From contig CAJUPJ010000024.1 in NCBI GenBank assembly GCA_910588655.1, forward strand, positions 1 through 50,740: DNA of 50,740 nt, in the 5' to 3' direction. The stretch comes from an uncultured Lachnospiraceae bacterium (GTDB lineage: Bacteria > Bacillota > Clostridia > Lachnospirales > Lachnospiraceae). How positions within the stretch are numbered: the stretch's first letter is position 1; each line of letters begins with the position of its first letter. Shown here in pieces: positions 26,760 to 34,665 of this stretch. Both the position numbers and the translations under genes were made by a program. The notes beneath the pieces were generated by a model. The model was given only the letters and a program-made list of their open reading frames with translations. It was not told where the DNA came from and did no database searches.

Positions 26760-27079
26760 TAAAATACTTGCAATAACACGGAAACACATTGCAGAAAATG
26801 GCGTGCAATGTGTGTGGGGAGAGATTATTCAGGCTAACGTGAAGAAATTGCAGAAGCAAATATGTTGTATATTTGTTTTTTTAAGTAATTATCTTATTGA
26901 TATATTACAATGTAGTTGTTTTACTTTGATAGTATTTGCTGTATATCTTCCGTGCGTCTGAAACCTTGTGACCCCCAAAGATGTATTTTGTTTTTTATGT
27001 GGGTTTGTATGCTTGTTTTGGAATTATCTGGGTATATTGTATGTGTTTTTATGTTTATTTTTGCCAAAGTGTATATTAC

Positions 27080-27244
27080 CTGGCAAGTTTCCAAAGTGTT
27101 CCATGAAAAAGCTGTACAGCGCCGCTGGTGCTTAAGCCCTGTATTAAAATGTTCCGTAGGAACATTAGGGGCTTTATGCATCCATTGCGTGCGCTGTCCA
27201 AGTGAGAACGTGCTTTTTTCATGGAAGCACTTGGAACTTGCCAG
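27080..27244 (+). repeat. R1 fold-back element, copy 3
   Basis: The outer arms CTGGCAAGTTTCCAAAGTG (27080-27098) and CACTTGGAACTTGCCAG (27228-27244) are complementary with small bulges. The inner arms TTCCATGAAAAAGC (27099-27112) and GCTTTTTTCATGGAA (27212-27226) pair. Core box 1 (GCCGCTGGTGCTTAAGCCCT, 27121-27140) is identical to copies 1 and 2. The apical hairpin has a nested TGTTCC/GGAACA stem, and CCATTGCGTGCG is conserved. The third block is altered (AGTGAGAACGTGC instead of AGCGGAAGCGTGC). Flanks to about 26972 and 27346 continue to be imperfectly complementary. Confidence 0.8.
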
Positions 27245-27333
27245 GGCAATAAACAATCAAAAAAACATCCAAAAACAAAAATATCCAGACAAACCATAAA
27301 CAACCTATAGCCCCAAAACAAATACATCAGATA

Positions 27334-27362
27334 TTGATATTTTTGGGTAAATAGGTTATGAT
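27334..27362 (+). promoter_or_regulatory. Candidate SigA promoter for flhB
   Basis: TTGATA (27334-27339) and TATGAT (27357-27362) are exactly 17 bases apart, at the right edge of the repeat island. Initiation near 27369 would leave a leader of about 22 bases containing AAGAGGTGGG (27376-27385) before the flhB ATG. Confidence 0.6.
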
Positions 27363-27390
27363 ATATAGAGCAGGCAAGAGGTGGGATTTT

Positions 27391-28497
27391 ATGTATTCAT
27401 TCAGATATGATTTGCAGCTTTTTGCTAAAGATGGTGAAGGCGGGGAGAAGACCGAAGAACCTACCGCCAAGAAACTTACCGATGCCCGTAAAAAGGGGCA
27501 GGCAGCAAAGAGCAAAGAGATAACTACAGCCTCGTCGCTGTTAATATTTTTTATAGCAATAAAAATATTCTTAGGATTTATTGGCGGACGTTTCCTTGAA
27601 AGTTACCATTACCTGTATTCAGGAATTACAAAATATACAGATAATGAATTTACACTACAGATTGCATGTTCACTTTTAGGAAGTGTATTCCAGATAATTA
27701 TTATTACATTAATTCCATTTCTGGCAATTTCATTTGCAACTGTTTTTATATCTGAACTTGTACAGGTAAAATGGCAGATTTCATTTGAACCAATGAAACC
27801 TAATTTTAATAAGTTTAACCCGGTAAGCGGCATGAAGCGTATTTTTTCAAAAGACAAGATTGTTGACCTGGTTATTTCACTTGTTAAGATTGCAGTGCTG
27901 ACATATATAGTTTATGACTTCCTGAAAGACAGATGGGCAATGGTGCTGAATATGTATTCCTATACGCTTTTCCAGGCAATAGAGCTTATAGGCAATACTG
28001 TTATAGATATCGGAATAAGGATTAGTGTTATTTTCTTTATAGTGGCTGTTGCGGACTGGCGTTACCGCAAATGGAAATTCCACGAAGACATGAAAATGAC
28101 CAAGCAGGAAGTTAAGGATGAATTTAAGAATGCAGAAGGTGACCCTAAGATTAAGAGCCAGCAGAGGGCACGTATGCAGCAGGCGTCACAAAGGCGTATG
28201 ATGAATGCGCTGCCGCAGGCGGATGTTGTAATTACAAACCCTACACACCTTGCAGTTGCTATCCTTTATGACAAAACTAAATACGAAGCGCCAATAGTGG
28301 TGGCAAAAGGCGCAGATTTTCTTGCTGCTAAGATAAAAGATGTTGCAAATGAAAATGATATAGAGATAGTAGAGAACAAACCATTAGCAAGGATGCTTTA
28401 CCACAACGTAGATGTGGGGGCACAAATACCACCTGAGCTTTACCAGATGGTTGCTGAAATTCTTGCTTATGTTTACAATATAAAAGGTAAATTATGA
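27391..28497 (+). CDS. flhB: Flagellar export gate switch protein FlhB
   Basis: FlhB sits at the export gate and switches substrate specificity after autocleavage. From ATG 27391 (AAGAGGTGGG upstream) it has 368 residues; an upstream ATG at 27358 falls within the promoter -10 and is not preferred. The N-terminus reads YDLQLFAKDGEGGEKTEEPTAKKL. Four membrane helices follow, then a cytoplasmic domain with the NPTH autocleavage motif (N283-H286) in VVITNPTHLAVAILY. It starts the second half of the fla/che cluster after the repeat island. Confidence 0.96.
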   Translation: MYSFRYDLQLFAKDGEGGEKTEEPTAKKLTDARKKGQAAKSKEITTASSLLIFFIAIKIFLGFIGGRFLESYHYLYSGITKYTDNEFTLQIACSLLGSVFQIIIITLIPFLAISFATVFISELVQVKWQISFEPMKPNFNKFNPVSGMKRIFSKDKIVDLVISLVKIAVLTYIVYDFLKDRWAMVLNMYSYTLFQAIELIGNTVIDIGIRISVIFFIVAVADWRYRKWKFHEDMKMTKQEVKDEFKNAEGDPKIKSQQRARMQQASQRRMMNALPQADVVITNPTHLAVAILYDKTKYEAPIVVAKGADFLAAKIKDVANENDIEIVENKPLARMLYHNVDVGAQIPPELYQMVAEILAYVYNIKGKL

Positions 28498-28513
28498 AAG
28501 GTATGGTTTTCTG

Positions 28514-30547
28514 ATGAAAAGGCAGGATTTACTTCTTGGATTATACATATTGGTGCCGGTTATATTCCTTATTGTACCAATTCCAACTTTATTACTTGAT
28601 ATATTAATACTGTTTAATATAAGCATAGCGATGATTGTACTTTTTAATGCGCTTTTTTCAAAGGAAGCGCTTAATATGTCATCATTTCCTACACTGCTGC
28701 TTATGACAACACTTTTCAGGATGTCCCTTAACGTAGGTTCTACAAGGAACATTCTTCTTACAGGATATGCCGGTAACGTTGTTGAAACATTCGGGCAGTT
28801 CGTAGGCGGCGGCAACATGGTCGTTGGTGTAATTGTATTTATGATACTGGTTATTATCCAGTTTGTTGTTATTAATAAAGGTTCAGAGCGTGTATCAGAA
28901 GTTACAGCCAGGTTTACACTTGATGCAATGCCTGGTAAACAGATGGCTATAGATGCTGATTTGAACACAGGTGCAATAAATGATGAACAGGCAAAGGAAA
29001 GACGCCAGAAAATACAGGATGAATCATCATTCTTTGGTGCTATGGATGGTGCTACAAAGTATGTTAAGGGAGATGCAATGGCAGGCCTTATCATTACTGT
29101 AATAAACTTTGCAGGCGGTCTTGTACTGGGTGTTGTAATGCAAGGGCTTGAAATGACAGATGCACTTGCGAAGTATACTATACTTACTATAGGTGACGGG
29201 CTTGTAAGCCAGATACCTTCACTGCTTATATCACTATCAACAGGTATACTTGTTACAAAGGTATCTAAGGAAGCAGACCTTGGAAATGTGCTTTTAAAAC
29301 AGCTTTTCTCTATTCCAAAGGTACTTTACATAGTTGGCGGCAGCATGGCATTCCTTGGAATTGTTACACCGCTGTCAACACTTTTATGCCTGATATATGC
29401 AGTATTGTTTATAATTGCAGGAAGGGCTATTGAAGCATCAATGGAAGAAGCATCAATAGAAGAAGAAGTTGGGGAAGAAGAAGAGTCTGCTGAAGAGATA
29501 AGGCGTCCTGAAAACGTTGTTTCACTTTTACAGGTTGACCCTATAGAACTTGAATTTGGATATGGTATTATACCACTTGCGGATGTAAACCAGGGTGGTG
29601 ACCTTTTAGACAGGGTGGTTATGATTAGAAGGCAGATTGCGCTTGAGCTTGGATGCGTTGTGCCTATGATACGTTTAAGGGATAATATACAGCTTAACCC
29701 TAACCAGTACCTTATTAAGATAAAAGGTGTGCCAATCAGTGAAGGGGAGATTTTATTTGACCACTATATGGCTATGAACCCTGGGTATGTAGAAGAAGAA
29801 ATCACAGGTATACCTACATTTGAACCATCATTCCACCTGCCGGCAATCTGGATAACAGAGTCGCAGAGGGAACGTGCTGAATCACTTGGCTATACAGTTG
29901 TTGACCCGCCATCAATTATTGCAACACATCTTACAGAAGTTGTCAGGAACAATATTGACACCCTTCTTACAAGACAGGATGTACAGAACCTTATTAACAA
30001 TGTACAGGAAGCCAATACAACACTTGTGTCAGAACTTGTGCCTAAGCTTCTTGGCGTTGGCGAGATACAGAAAGTTTTACAGAACCTTTTAAAAGAAGGC
30101 ATTTCAATAAGGGACCTTGTTACAATATTTGAAACGCTTGCAGATAATGCAACTACTACAAGAGATACAGATGTGCTTACTGAATATGTGCGCCAGAGCT
30201 TAAAGCGTGCTATTTCAAATAAATATTTCCCTTCAAATGAGATGACAAGTGTAGTTACACTTGACCCAAAGATAGAACAGGAGATTATGGGTTCTGTCAA
30301 GCAGACAGAACAGGGTGCATATATAAACCTTGCACCTGAAAAGATGCAGGATATATTAAATTCAGTGAGGGATGAGGTAGAAAAAATGGAAGAACTGGGC
30401 AAAAACCCTATTATAGTGACTTCACCTATTGTACGTATGTATTTTAAGAAGATTACATCAGAGCAGTTCAGGGATTTGACTGTTATATCATACAATGAAA
30501 TAGCGTCTGATGTTGAATTACAATCTATAGGGATGGTGACAGTATAG
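28514..30547 (+). CDS. flhA: Flagellar export gate protein FlhA
   Basis: FlhA is the nonameric export gate that uses proton-motive force and docks chaperone-substrate complexes. The 677-residue protein has about eight N-terminal membrane helices (residues about 5-310). The family signature is in the loop TRNILLTGYAGNVVETFGQFVGGGNMVVGVIVFMILVIIQFVVINKGSERVSEVTARFTLDAMPGKQMAIDADLN. The C-terminal cytoplasmic domain (about 340-677) follows. Its TAG overlaps the flhF GTG by one base. Confidence 0.97.
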   Translation: MKRQDLLLGLYILVPVIFLIVPIPTLLLDILILFNISIAMIVLFNALFSKEALNMSSFPTLLLMTTLFRMSLNVGSTRNILLTGYAGNVVETFGQFVGGGNMVVGVIVFMILVIIQFVVINKGSERVSEVTARFTLDAMPGKQMAIDADLNTGAINDEQAKERRQKIQDESSFFGAMDGATKYVKGDAMAGLIITVINFAGGLVLGVVMQGLEMTDALAKYTILTIGDGLVSQIPSLLISLSTGILVTKVSKEADLGNVLLKQLFSIPKVLYIVGGSMAFLGIVTPLSTLLCLIYAVLFIIAGRAIEASMEEASIEEEVGEEEESAEEIRRPENVVSLLQVDPIELEFGYGIIPLADVNQGGDLLDRVVMIRRQIALELGCVVPMIRLRDNIQLNPNQYLIKIKGVPISEGEILFDHYMAMNPGYVEEEITGIPTFEPSFHLPAIWITESQRERAESLGYTVVDPPSIIATHLTEVVRNNIDTLLTRQDVQNLINNVQEANTTLVSELVPKLLGVGEIQKVLQNLLKEGISIRDLVTIFETLADNATTTRDTDVLTEYVRQSLKRAISNKYFPSNEMTSVVTLDPKIEQEIMGSVKQTEQGAYINLAPEKMQDILNSVRDEVEKMEELGKNPIIVTSPIVRMYFKKITSEQFRDLTVISYNEIASDVELQSIGMVTV

Positions 30548-31815
30548 TGATTATCAAGAAATATATTGGAAAAACGGAAGAGGAAGCTATATCACTTGCC
30601 AAGGCAGACCTTGGGGAAGGTGTTTCAATTATGAATACCAAGGAAGTAAACCCGCATGGTATATTTAAACTGTTCAGGAAACCTTCATTTGAAGTAACCG
30701 CTGCCGTTGATGAGATTAAGAAAGAAGAGCCTGTAACAGCAGTAAAAGAAGAAACGCCTGATTTTTCCAAATTGCAGCAGGTGCTTAATGAAAAGCAGTT
30801 TGTGCCAGCACCTGACTCAAAGGCAGCACAGAAAGAGGCAGAGAGGGAAAGGCTTATAAAAAGCAGCCAGATTATTGAAGATGAACCAGCACAGGACGGT
30901 GAAGATAAAGAAGACAACAACGGTATAGAACAGAAGCTTAATACATTGCAGGACTTGCTTGAAAAGCAGATGGTATTAAGCAGGGAAGAGGAAAAAGACG
31001 AGAAAGAAAGAGTAGTTGATAAAAACCAGGCATACCTTGATTTAATCAGAAAGCAGCTTATACAGAATGAAGTTGAAGAAACTTATGTGAACCAGATTAT
31101 AGAAGAGATAGAAGGTACACTGGGACATAATTCCACACTTGATAATATACTTGCTGGTGTTTACCAGAAAATTGTACTGAAAATTGGTTCACCACATCTT
31201 ATAGATTTAAAGACAAAGCATACAAAATATATATTCTTCATAGGGCCTACTGGTGTTGGCAAGACAACTACGATTGCCAAAATAGCTTCTATGATGAAGC
31301 TTGCTAATAAATCAAATGTTGCACTTGTTACATCAGACACGTACAGGATTGCTGCGGTTGAGCAGCTTAAAATTTATGCTAATATCCTTGGCATACCTCT
31401 TAATGTTGTTTATACAGCAGAAGAGCTGGCAAAACTAATGGAAGAACAGCCAGGGTATGACCTTGTGCTTGTAGACACTGCCGGGCGCTCACACAATAAT
31501 GAAGAGCAGAAAGAAGACCTTGTGCAGTTATTAAAGACAATACCTGAAAATGAAAGAGAGATATTCCTTGTGCTAAGTGCAACCACAAAATACCAGGATT
31601 TAGTAAGGATAACAGGTATATATTCAGAGATATGCAAGTATAATTTAATCTTTACGAAACTTGATGAAACAGATACCATTGGAAATATATTTAATATCCA
31701 TATATTGACAGGAGCGCCTCTTTCATATATTACAGAGGGGCAGAATGTTCCTAATGATATAAGTAAAATTGATGCCCAGAAAATTGCAAAACAGCTTCTT
31801 GGAGGAAATGGCTGA
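30547..31815 (+). CDS. flhF: Flagellar SRP-like GTPase FlhF
   Basis: FlhF is an SRP-type GTPase that sets flagellar site and number together with FlhG. The 422-residue protein has an N-terminal B domain, a charged linker, an N domain and a G domain with the P-loop GPTGVGKT (233-240), TSDTYRIAAVEQLKIYA, VLVDTAGRS and FTKLDET. It begins with GTG overlapping the flhA stop (TAGTG) and ends overlapping flhG (TGATG), indicating tight translational coupling. Confidence 0.96.
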   Translation: MIIKKYIGKTEEEAISLAKADLGEGVSIMNTKEVNPHGIFKLFRKPSFEVTAAVDEIKKEEPVTAVKEETPDFSKLQQVLNEKQFVPAPDSKAAQKEAERERLIKSSQIIEDEPAQDGEDKEDNNGIEQKLNTLQDLLEKQMVLSREEEKDEKERVVDKNQAYLDLIRKQLIQNEVEETYVNQIIEEIEGTLGHNSTLDNILAGVYQKIVLKIGSPHLIDLKTKHTKYIFFIGPTGVGKTTTIAKIASMMKLANKSNVALVTSDTYRIAAVEQLKIYANILGIPLNVVYTAEELAKLMEEQPGYDLVLVDTAGRSHNNEEQKEDLVQLLKTIPENEREIFLVLSATTKYQDLVRITGIYSEICKYNLIFTKLDETDTIGNIFNIHILTGAPLSYITEGQNVPNDISKIDAQKIAKQLLGGNG

Positions 31816-32696
31816 TGGACCAGGCAGAACAGTTAAGAAATTTAGTTAAAAAGCAAACCAGGCAGGAGCACCTTGCAAGGGTTATAACTGTTACAAGCGG
31901 TAAAGGCGGGGTAGGTAAATCAAATATTTCCTTAAACCTGGCAATACAGTTTAGCAGGCTCAGGAAAAAGGTTGTTATACTTGATGCAGACTTCGGGCTT
32001 GCCAATATAGAGGTTATGCTTGGCATAAGGCCACAGTATAACTTGTCTGATGTTATATTCAGGGGCAGGAATGTAGGTGAAATCATTACAAAAGGTCCTG
32101 GAAATATAGGGTTTGTATCAGGGGGGTCAGGCATACATGAGCTTGCGAACCTTACCAGCGGACAGCTTAAGATTTTAGTAAATGTAATGTACCAGCTTGA
32201 CAGTATAGCAGATATAATAATTATTGATACAGGTGCAGGTATTTCTGATAATGTTATGGAGATGATTTTATCCAGTGCTGAAATACTGCTTGTAGCCACT
32301 CCAGAACCAGCATCTATTACAGATGCCTATGTGCTGTTAAAGACACTTAAAAACCAGGAAGGCTATAATAAAGACTCATTAAAAATACGCCTGCTTGGCA
32401 ACAGGACACAGAACAGGGAAGAAGGAAGGGAACTTTTTGAGAAACTGGACTCTGTAGTTGGGAAGTTTTTAGAAATGGAAATGGATTATATGGGTGCTGT
32501 GCCTTATGACAGCTTCTTACAGAAGGCAGTTATGAAACAGCGTCCGGTATCACTTGCCTATCCTAATGCACCATCGTCAAAGGCAATACAGGAACTTGCT
32601 TCCATACTTGAGAACAGGAGCAGCAGGCATATAAGCCCGGCTGGTGGCGGCCTGTCAGGGATTTTTTCAAAGATATTAAGAAACCACAACAGATAA
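31815..32696 (+). CDS. flhG: Flagellar number regulator FlhG (MinD-like ATPase)
   Basis: FlhG (YlxH/FleN) is a MinD/ParA-type ATPase that limits flagellar number and stimulates FlhF. The 293-residue protein has a deviant Walker A, KGGVGKS (30-36), LDADFGLANIEVMLG, and IIIDTGAGISDNVMEMI. The N-terminal DQAEQLRNLV segment resembles the FlhF-activating DQAxxLR motif of the family. It overlaps flhF by one base. Confidence 0.96.
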   Translation: MDQAEQLRNLVKKQTRQEHLARVITVTSGKGGVGKSNISLNLAIQFSRLRKKVVILDADFGLANIEVMLGIRPQYNLSDVIFRGRNVGEIITKGPGNIGFVSGGSGIHELANLTSGQLKILVNVMYQLDSIADIIIIDTGAGISDNVMEMILSSAEILLVATPEPASITDAYVLLKTLKNQEGYNKDSLKIRLLGNRTQNREEGRELFEKLDSVVGKFLEMEMDYMGAVPYDSFLQKAVMKQRPVSLAYPNAPSSKAIQELASILENRSSRHISPAGGGLSGIFSKILRNHNR

Positions 32697-32711
32697 AAGA
32701 GAGGTATTTAT

Positions 32712-33437
32712 ATGCTTGAAGAACTGGTAAGTAATGAAAGCAAAGTTATTTTTTATAAATGCCTTTTCCAGCCAGGGGAGTATGGCATGGAAAAGAACAA
32801 GGTGTGTAGCTGCCATCTGCATAAAGTCATGTCTGATTCAGAGATTACTGTTATAGATGACGGGGAAGACAGTGACGGCAGGGCAGTGCTTAAGAAACAT
32901 GAATGTTATATACTTGATATATATAACCTGAATAAGGTTTACAGGTGTAATGCTTATTATATTTCAAGCAGCAGTGAGGATGGGTACTGTTATTATACAG
33001 CCAGGATAGTTTCCCCCGTACAGAAGGTACAAAGACGGCGCTACCAGAGGTATCCATGCCACTCGCTTTTTGCATATACTGTATTAGAGAAAACACAGGT
33101 AAATGATATTGTTAATAAAGAATGGGAAGATGTGAAAAAGAGCCTTTCAGGCATAAAGGGCTTTAAACAGGAGGCATTGTCCGATATAAGCGGCGGGGGA
33201 TTGAGGTTTACTTCCAGGCAGATGGTAAATAAAGGTGAATACCTGTTCTGCGTCCTGAACTTTGGAGGATTTAGTAATAAAAAGGCTTTTCCTGTTATAT
33301 GTGAAGTAGTTTATTCAGGAGAGCTTGCCAATATAAAAGATATTTTTGATATAAGGCTCAAATATGTTGGAATAACAGAGCAGCAGCGTGAACAAATTAT
33401 ACATTTTGGTTTCTGGCTTGAAAGACAGCGGAATTAA
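32712..33437 (+). CDS. PilZ-domain protein, YcgR/DgrA-like flagellar brake candidate
   Basis: This 241-residue protein has an N-terminal YcgR-like domain (about 1-100) and a C-terminal PilZ domain (about 105-235). Both c-di-GMP contact motifs are present: RxxxR at 109-113 (RRYQR) and DxSxxG at 158-163 (DISGGG). Proteins of this type bind c-di-GMP and slow or stop the motor by contacting MotA or FliG. An insertion of about 30 residues between the two motifs (127-157) is longer than usual. It lies between flhG and cheB, as in related Firmicutes. Confidence 0.85.
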   Translation: MLEELVSNESKVIFYKCLFQPGEYGMEKNKVCSCHLHKVMSDSEITVIDDGEDSDGRAVLKKHECYILDIYNLNKVYRCNAYYISSSSEDGYCYYTARIVSPVQKVQRRRYQRYPCHSLFAYTVLEKTQVNDIVNKEWEDVKKSLSGIKGFKQEALSDISGGGLRFTSRQMVNKGEYLFCVLNFGGFSNKKAFPVICEVVYSGELANIKDIFDIRLKYVGITEQQREQIIHFGFWLERQRN

Positions 33438-33495
33438 TATGCCACAGAGCAGCAATAATTTATAAAAAGAAAATACGTACCCGGGAGGCTATATA

Positions 33496-34665
33496 ATGAA
33501 AAATATTTTGATTGTTGATGATTCTGCACTTATGAGAAGAACTATGTCTGATATAATAAACTCAGATGAGGAATTACATAATGACAAGTATGCAGTAAAT
33601 GGTGAAGATGCCTTAAGGATATTAGAGGCTGGTGGAAAGTTTGATGCTATAGTTTTAGATATTAATATGCCTAAGATGAATGGTATTGAGTTCTTGAGGG
33701 CACTTAACAGGAAAGGGCGCAAAGAACGTGTGGTAATTGTCAGCACTATTGCCAGGGAAGGCGCTAAAGAAACTATACAGGCACTTGAATTAGGTGCATT
33801 CGACTTTATAACCAAGCCTGACAGCCTTTCAGAAGCAAAAGGCCCGTCATTCGGCCAGAGGCTTGTTGAAATGCTGTATGCTGCAATCGGTCTGCGTACC
33901 TCTGAAGCTTCCAACGAAGATGTTAAAAAGAAGCTGCGCCCTGCAAGTAAGCCAGGAAGCCTTACAAGTACAGCCAGCCAGGGCAATGTAATGGCCAGGA
34001 AGACTTTAGACAGTGGTACACGTGTATGCCCAGGGGGTGTTTCAGACAGGACTAACCATTCAAAAGCACCAGCAGGCAAAGGGACAAGAAAGCTTGTTGC
34101 ACTTGCATGTTCTACAGGCGGGCCTAAGGCACTCCAGTATGTAGTACCTTTCCTTCCAGCAAACCTTGATGCCCCAGTCCTTATTGTGCAGCATATGCCA
34201 GAAGGCTTTACATCTTCTTTAAGCAAGAGGCTTGATGAGCTTAGCAAGATTACTGTTAAGGAAGCGTCAGATGGTGATGTATTAAAAAAAGGTGTTGTCT
34301 ATATTGCTAAAGGTGGTTCACAGATGCGCCTTGCTGAAAAAAGCAGGAGCGAACATGTTGTAACTGTCAGGAAAGAGGCAGCAAGGAACGGGCTTAAACC
34401 ATGTGCTGACATAATGTATGAATCTTTAATGGAAACCTCATTTGATGAAATAACCTGTGTTGTAATGACAGGTATGGGTGCAGATGGTACCCAGGGCATC
34501 CTCCAGCTTGAAAAGACTAATAAAGTCTACGTTATCGGGCAGGATGCAGAAAGCTGTACAGTATATGGCATGCCTAAGGCAATCGCTGAAACTGGTGCAG
34601 TGGACGAAGTAGTTACTTTAAAGGGCATTGCAGATGCTATTACAAAACACGTGGGGGTGTTATAA
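33496..34665 (+). CDS. cheB: Chemotaxis protein-glutamate methylesterase CheB
   Basis: CheB removes methyl groups from chemoreceptors and can deamidate them. The 389-residue protein has an N-terminal receiver domain with acidic residues D8/D9 and phospho-acceptor D55 (VLDINMP). A linker of about 60 residues follows. The C-terminal catalytic domain has the triad S206 (ACSTGGP), H233 (VQHMPEGF) and D330 (MTGMGADG). CGGGAGG precedes the ATG and the stop abuts the cheA ATG. Confidence 0.97.
   Translation: MKNILIVDDSALMRRTMSDIINSDEELHNDKYAVNGEDALRILEAGGKFDAIVLDINMPKMNGIEFLRALNRKGRKERVVIVSTIAREGAKETIQALELGAFDFITKPDSLSEAKGPSFGQRLVEMLYAAIGLRTSEASNEDVKKKLRPASKPGSLTSTASQGNVMARKTLDSGTRVCPGGVSDRTNHSKAPAGKGTRKLVALACSTGGPKALQYVVPFLPANLDAPVLIVQHMPEGFTSSLSKRLDELSKITVKEASDGDVLKKGVVYIAKGGSQMRLAEKSRSEHVVTVRKEAARNGLKPCADIMYESLMETSFDEITCVVMTGMGADGTQGILQLEKTNKVYVIGQDAESCTVYGMPKAIAETGAVDEVVTLKGIADAITKHVGVL

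Larger units (their letters stand above)
26482..27390 (+). other. Repeat island between fliR and flhB
   Basis: No supportable gene lies in this 909-base stretch. It holds a long imperfect palindrome (26516-26759) that contains a minus-strand R2 copy, a separate small stem (CACATTGCA 26785-26793 with TGCAATGTG 26804-26812), an R1 fold-back copy (27080-27244) whose self-complementarity extends in imperfect form to about 26972-27346, and a promoter-like sequence at 27334-27362. The segment 26813-26971 is AT-rich with nothing else recognised. The island interrupts a gene pair that is normally contiguous. Confidence 0.8.

Noticed and set aside
26916..27299. A 127-codon plus-strand frame and overlapping minus-strand frames in the fliR-flhB island
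   Set aside because: They run across the R1 fold-back element. Similar peptides (with NTGLKHQR) appear antisense in the other R1 copies only because the DNA is repeated; start codons and ribosome binding sites are not conserved.
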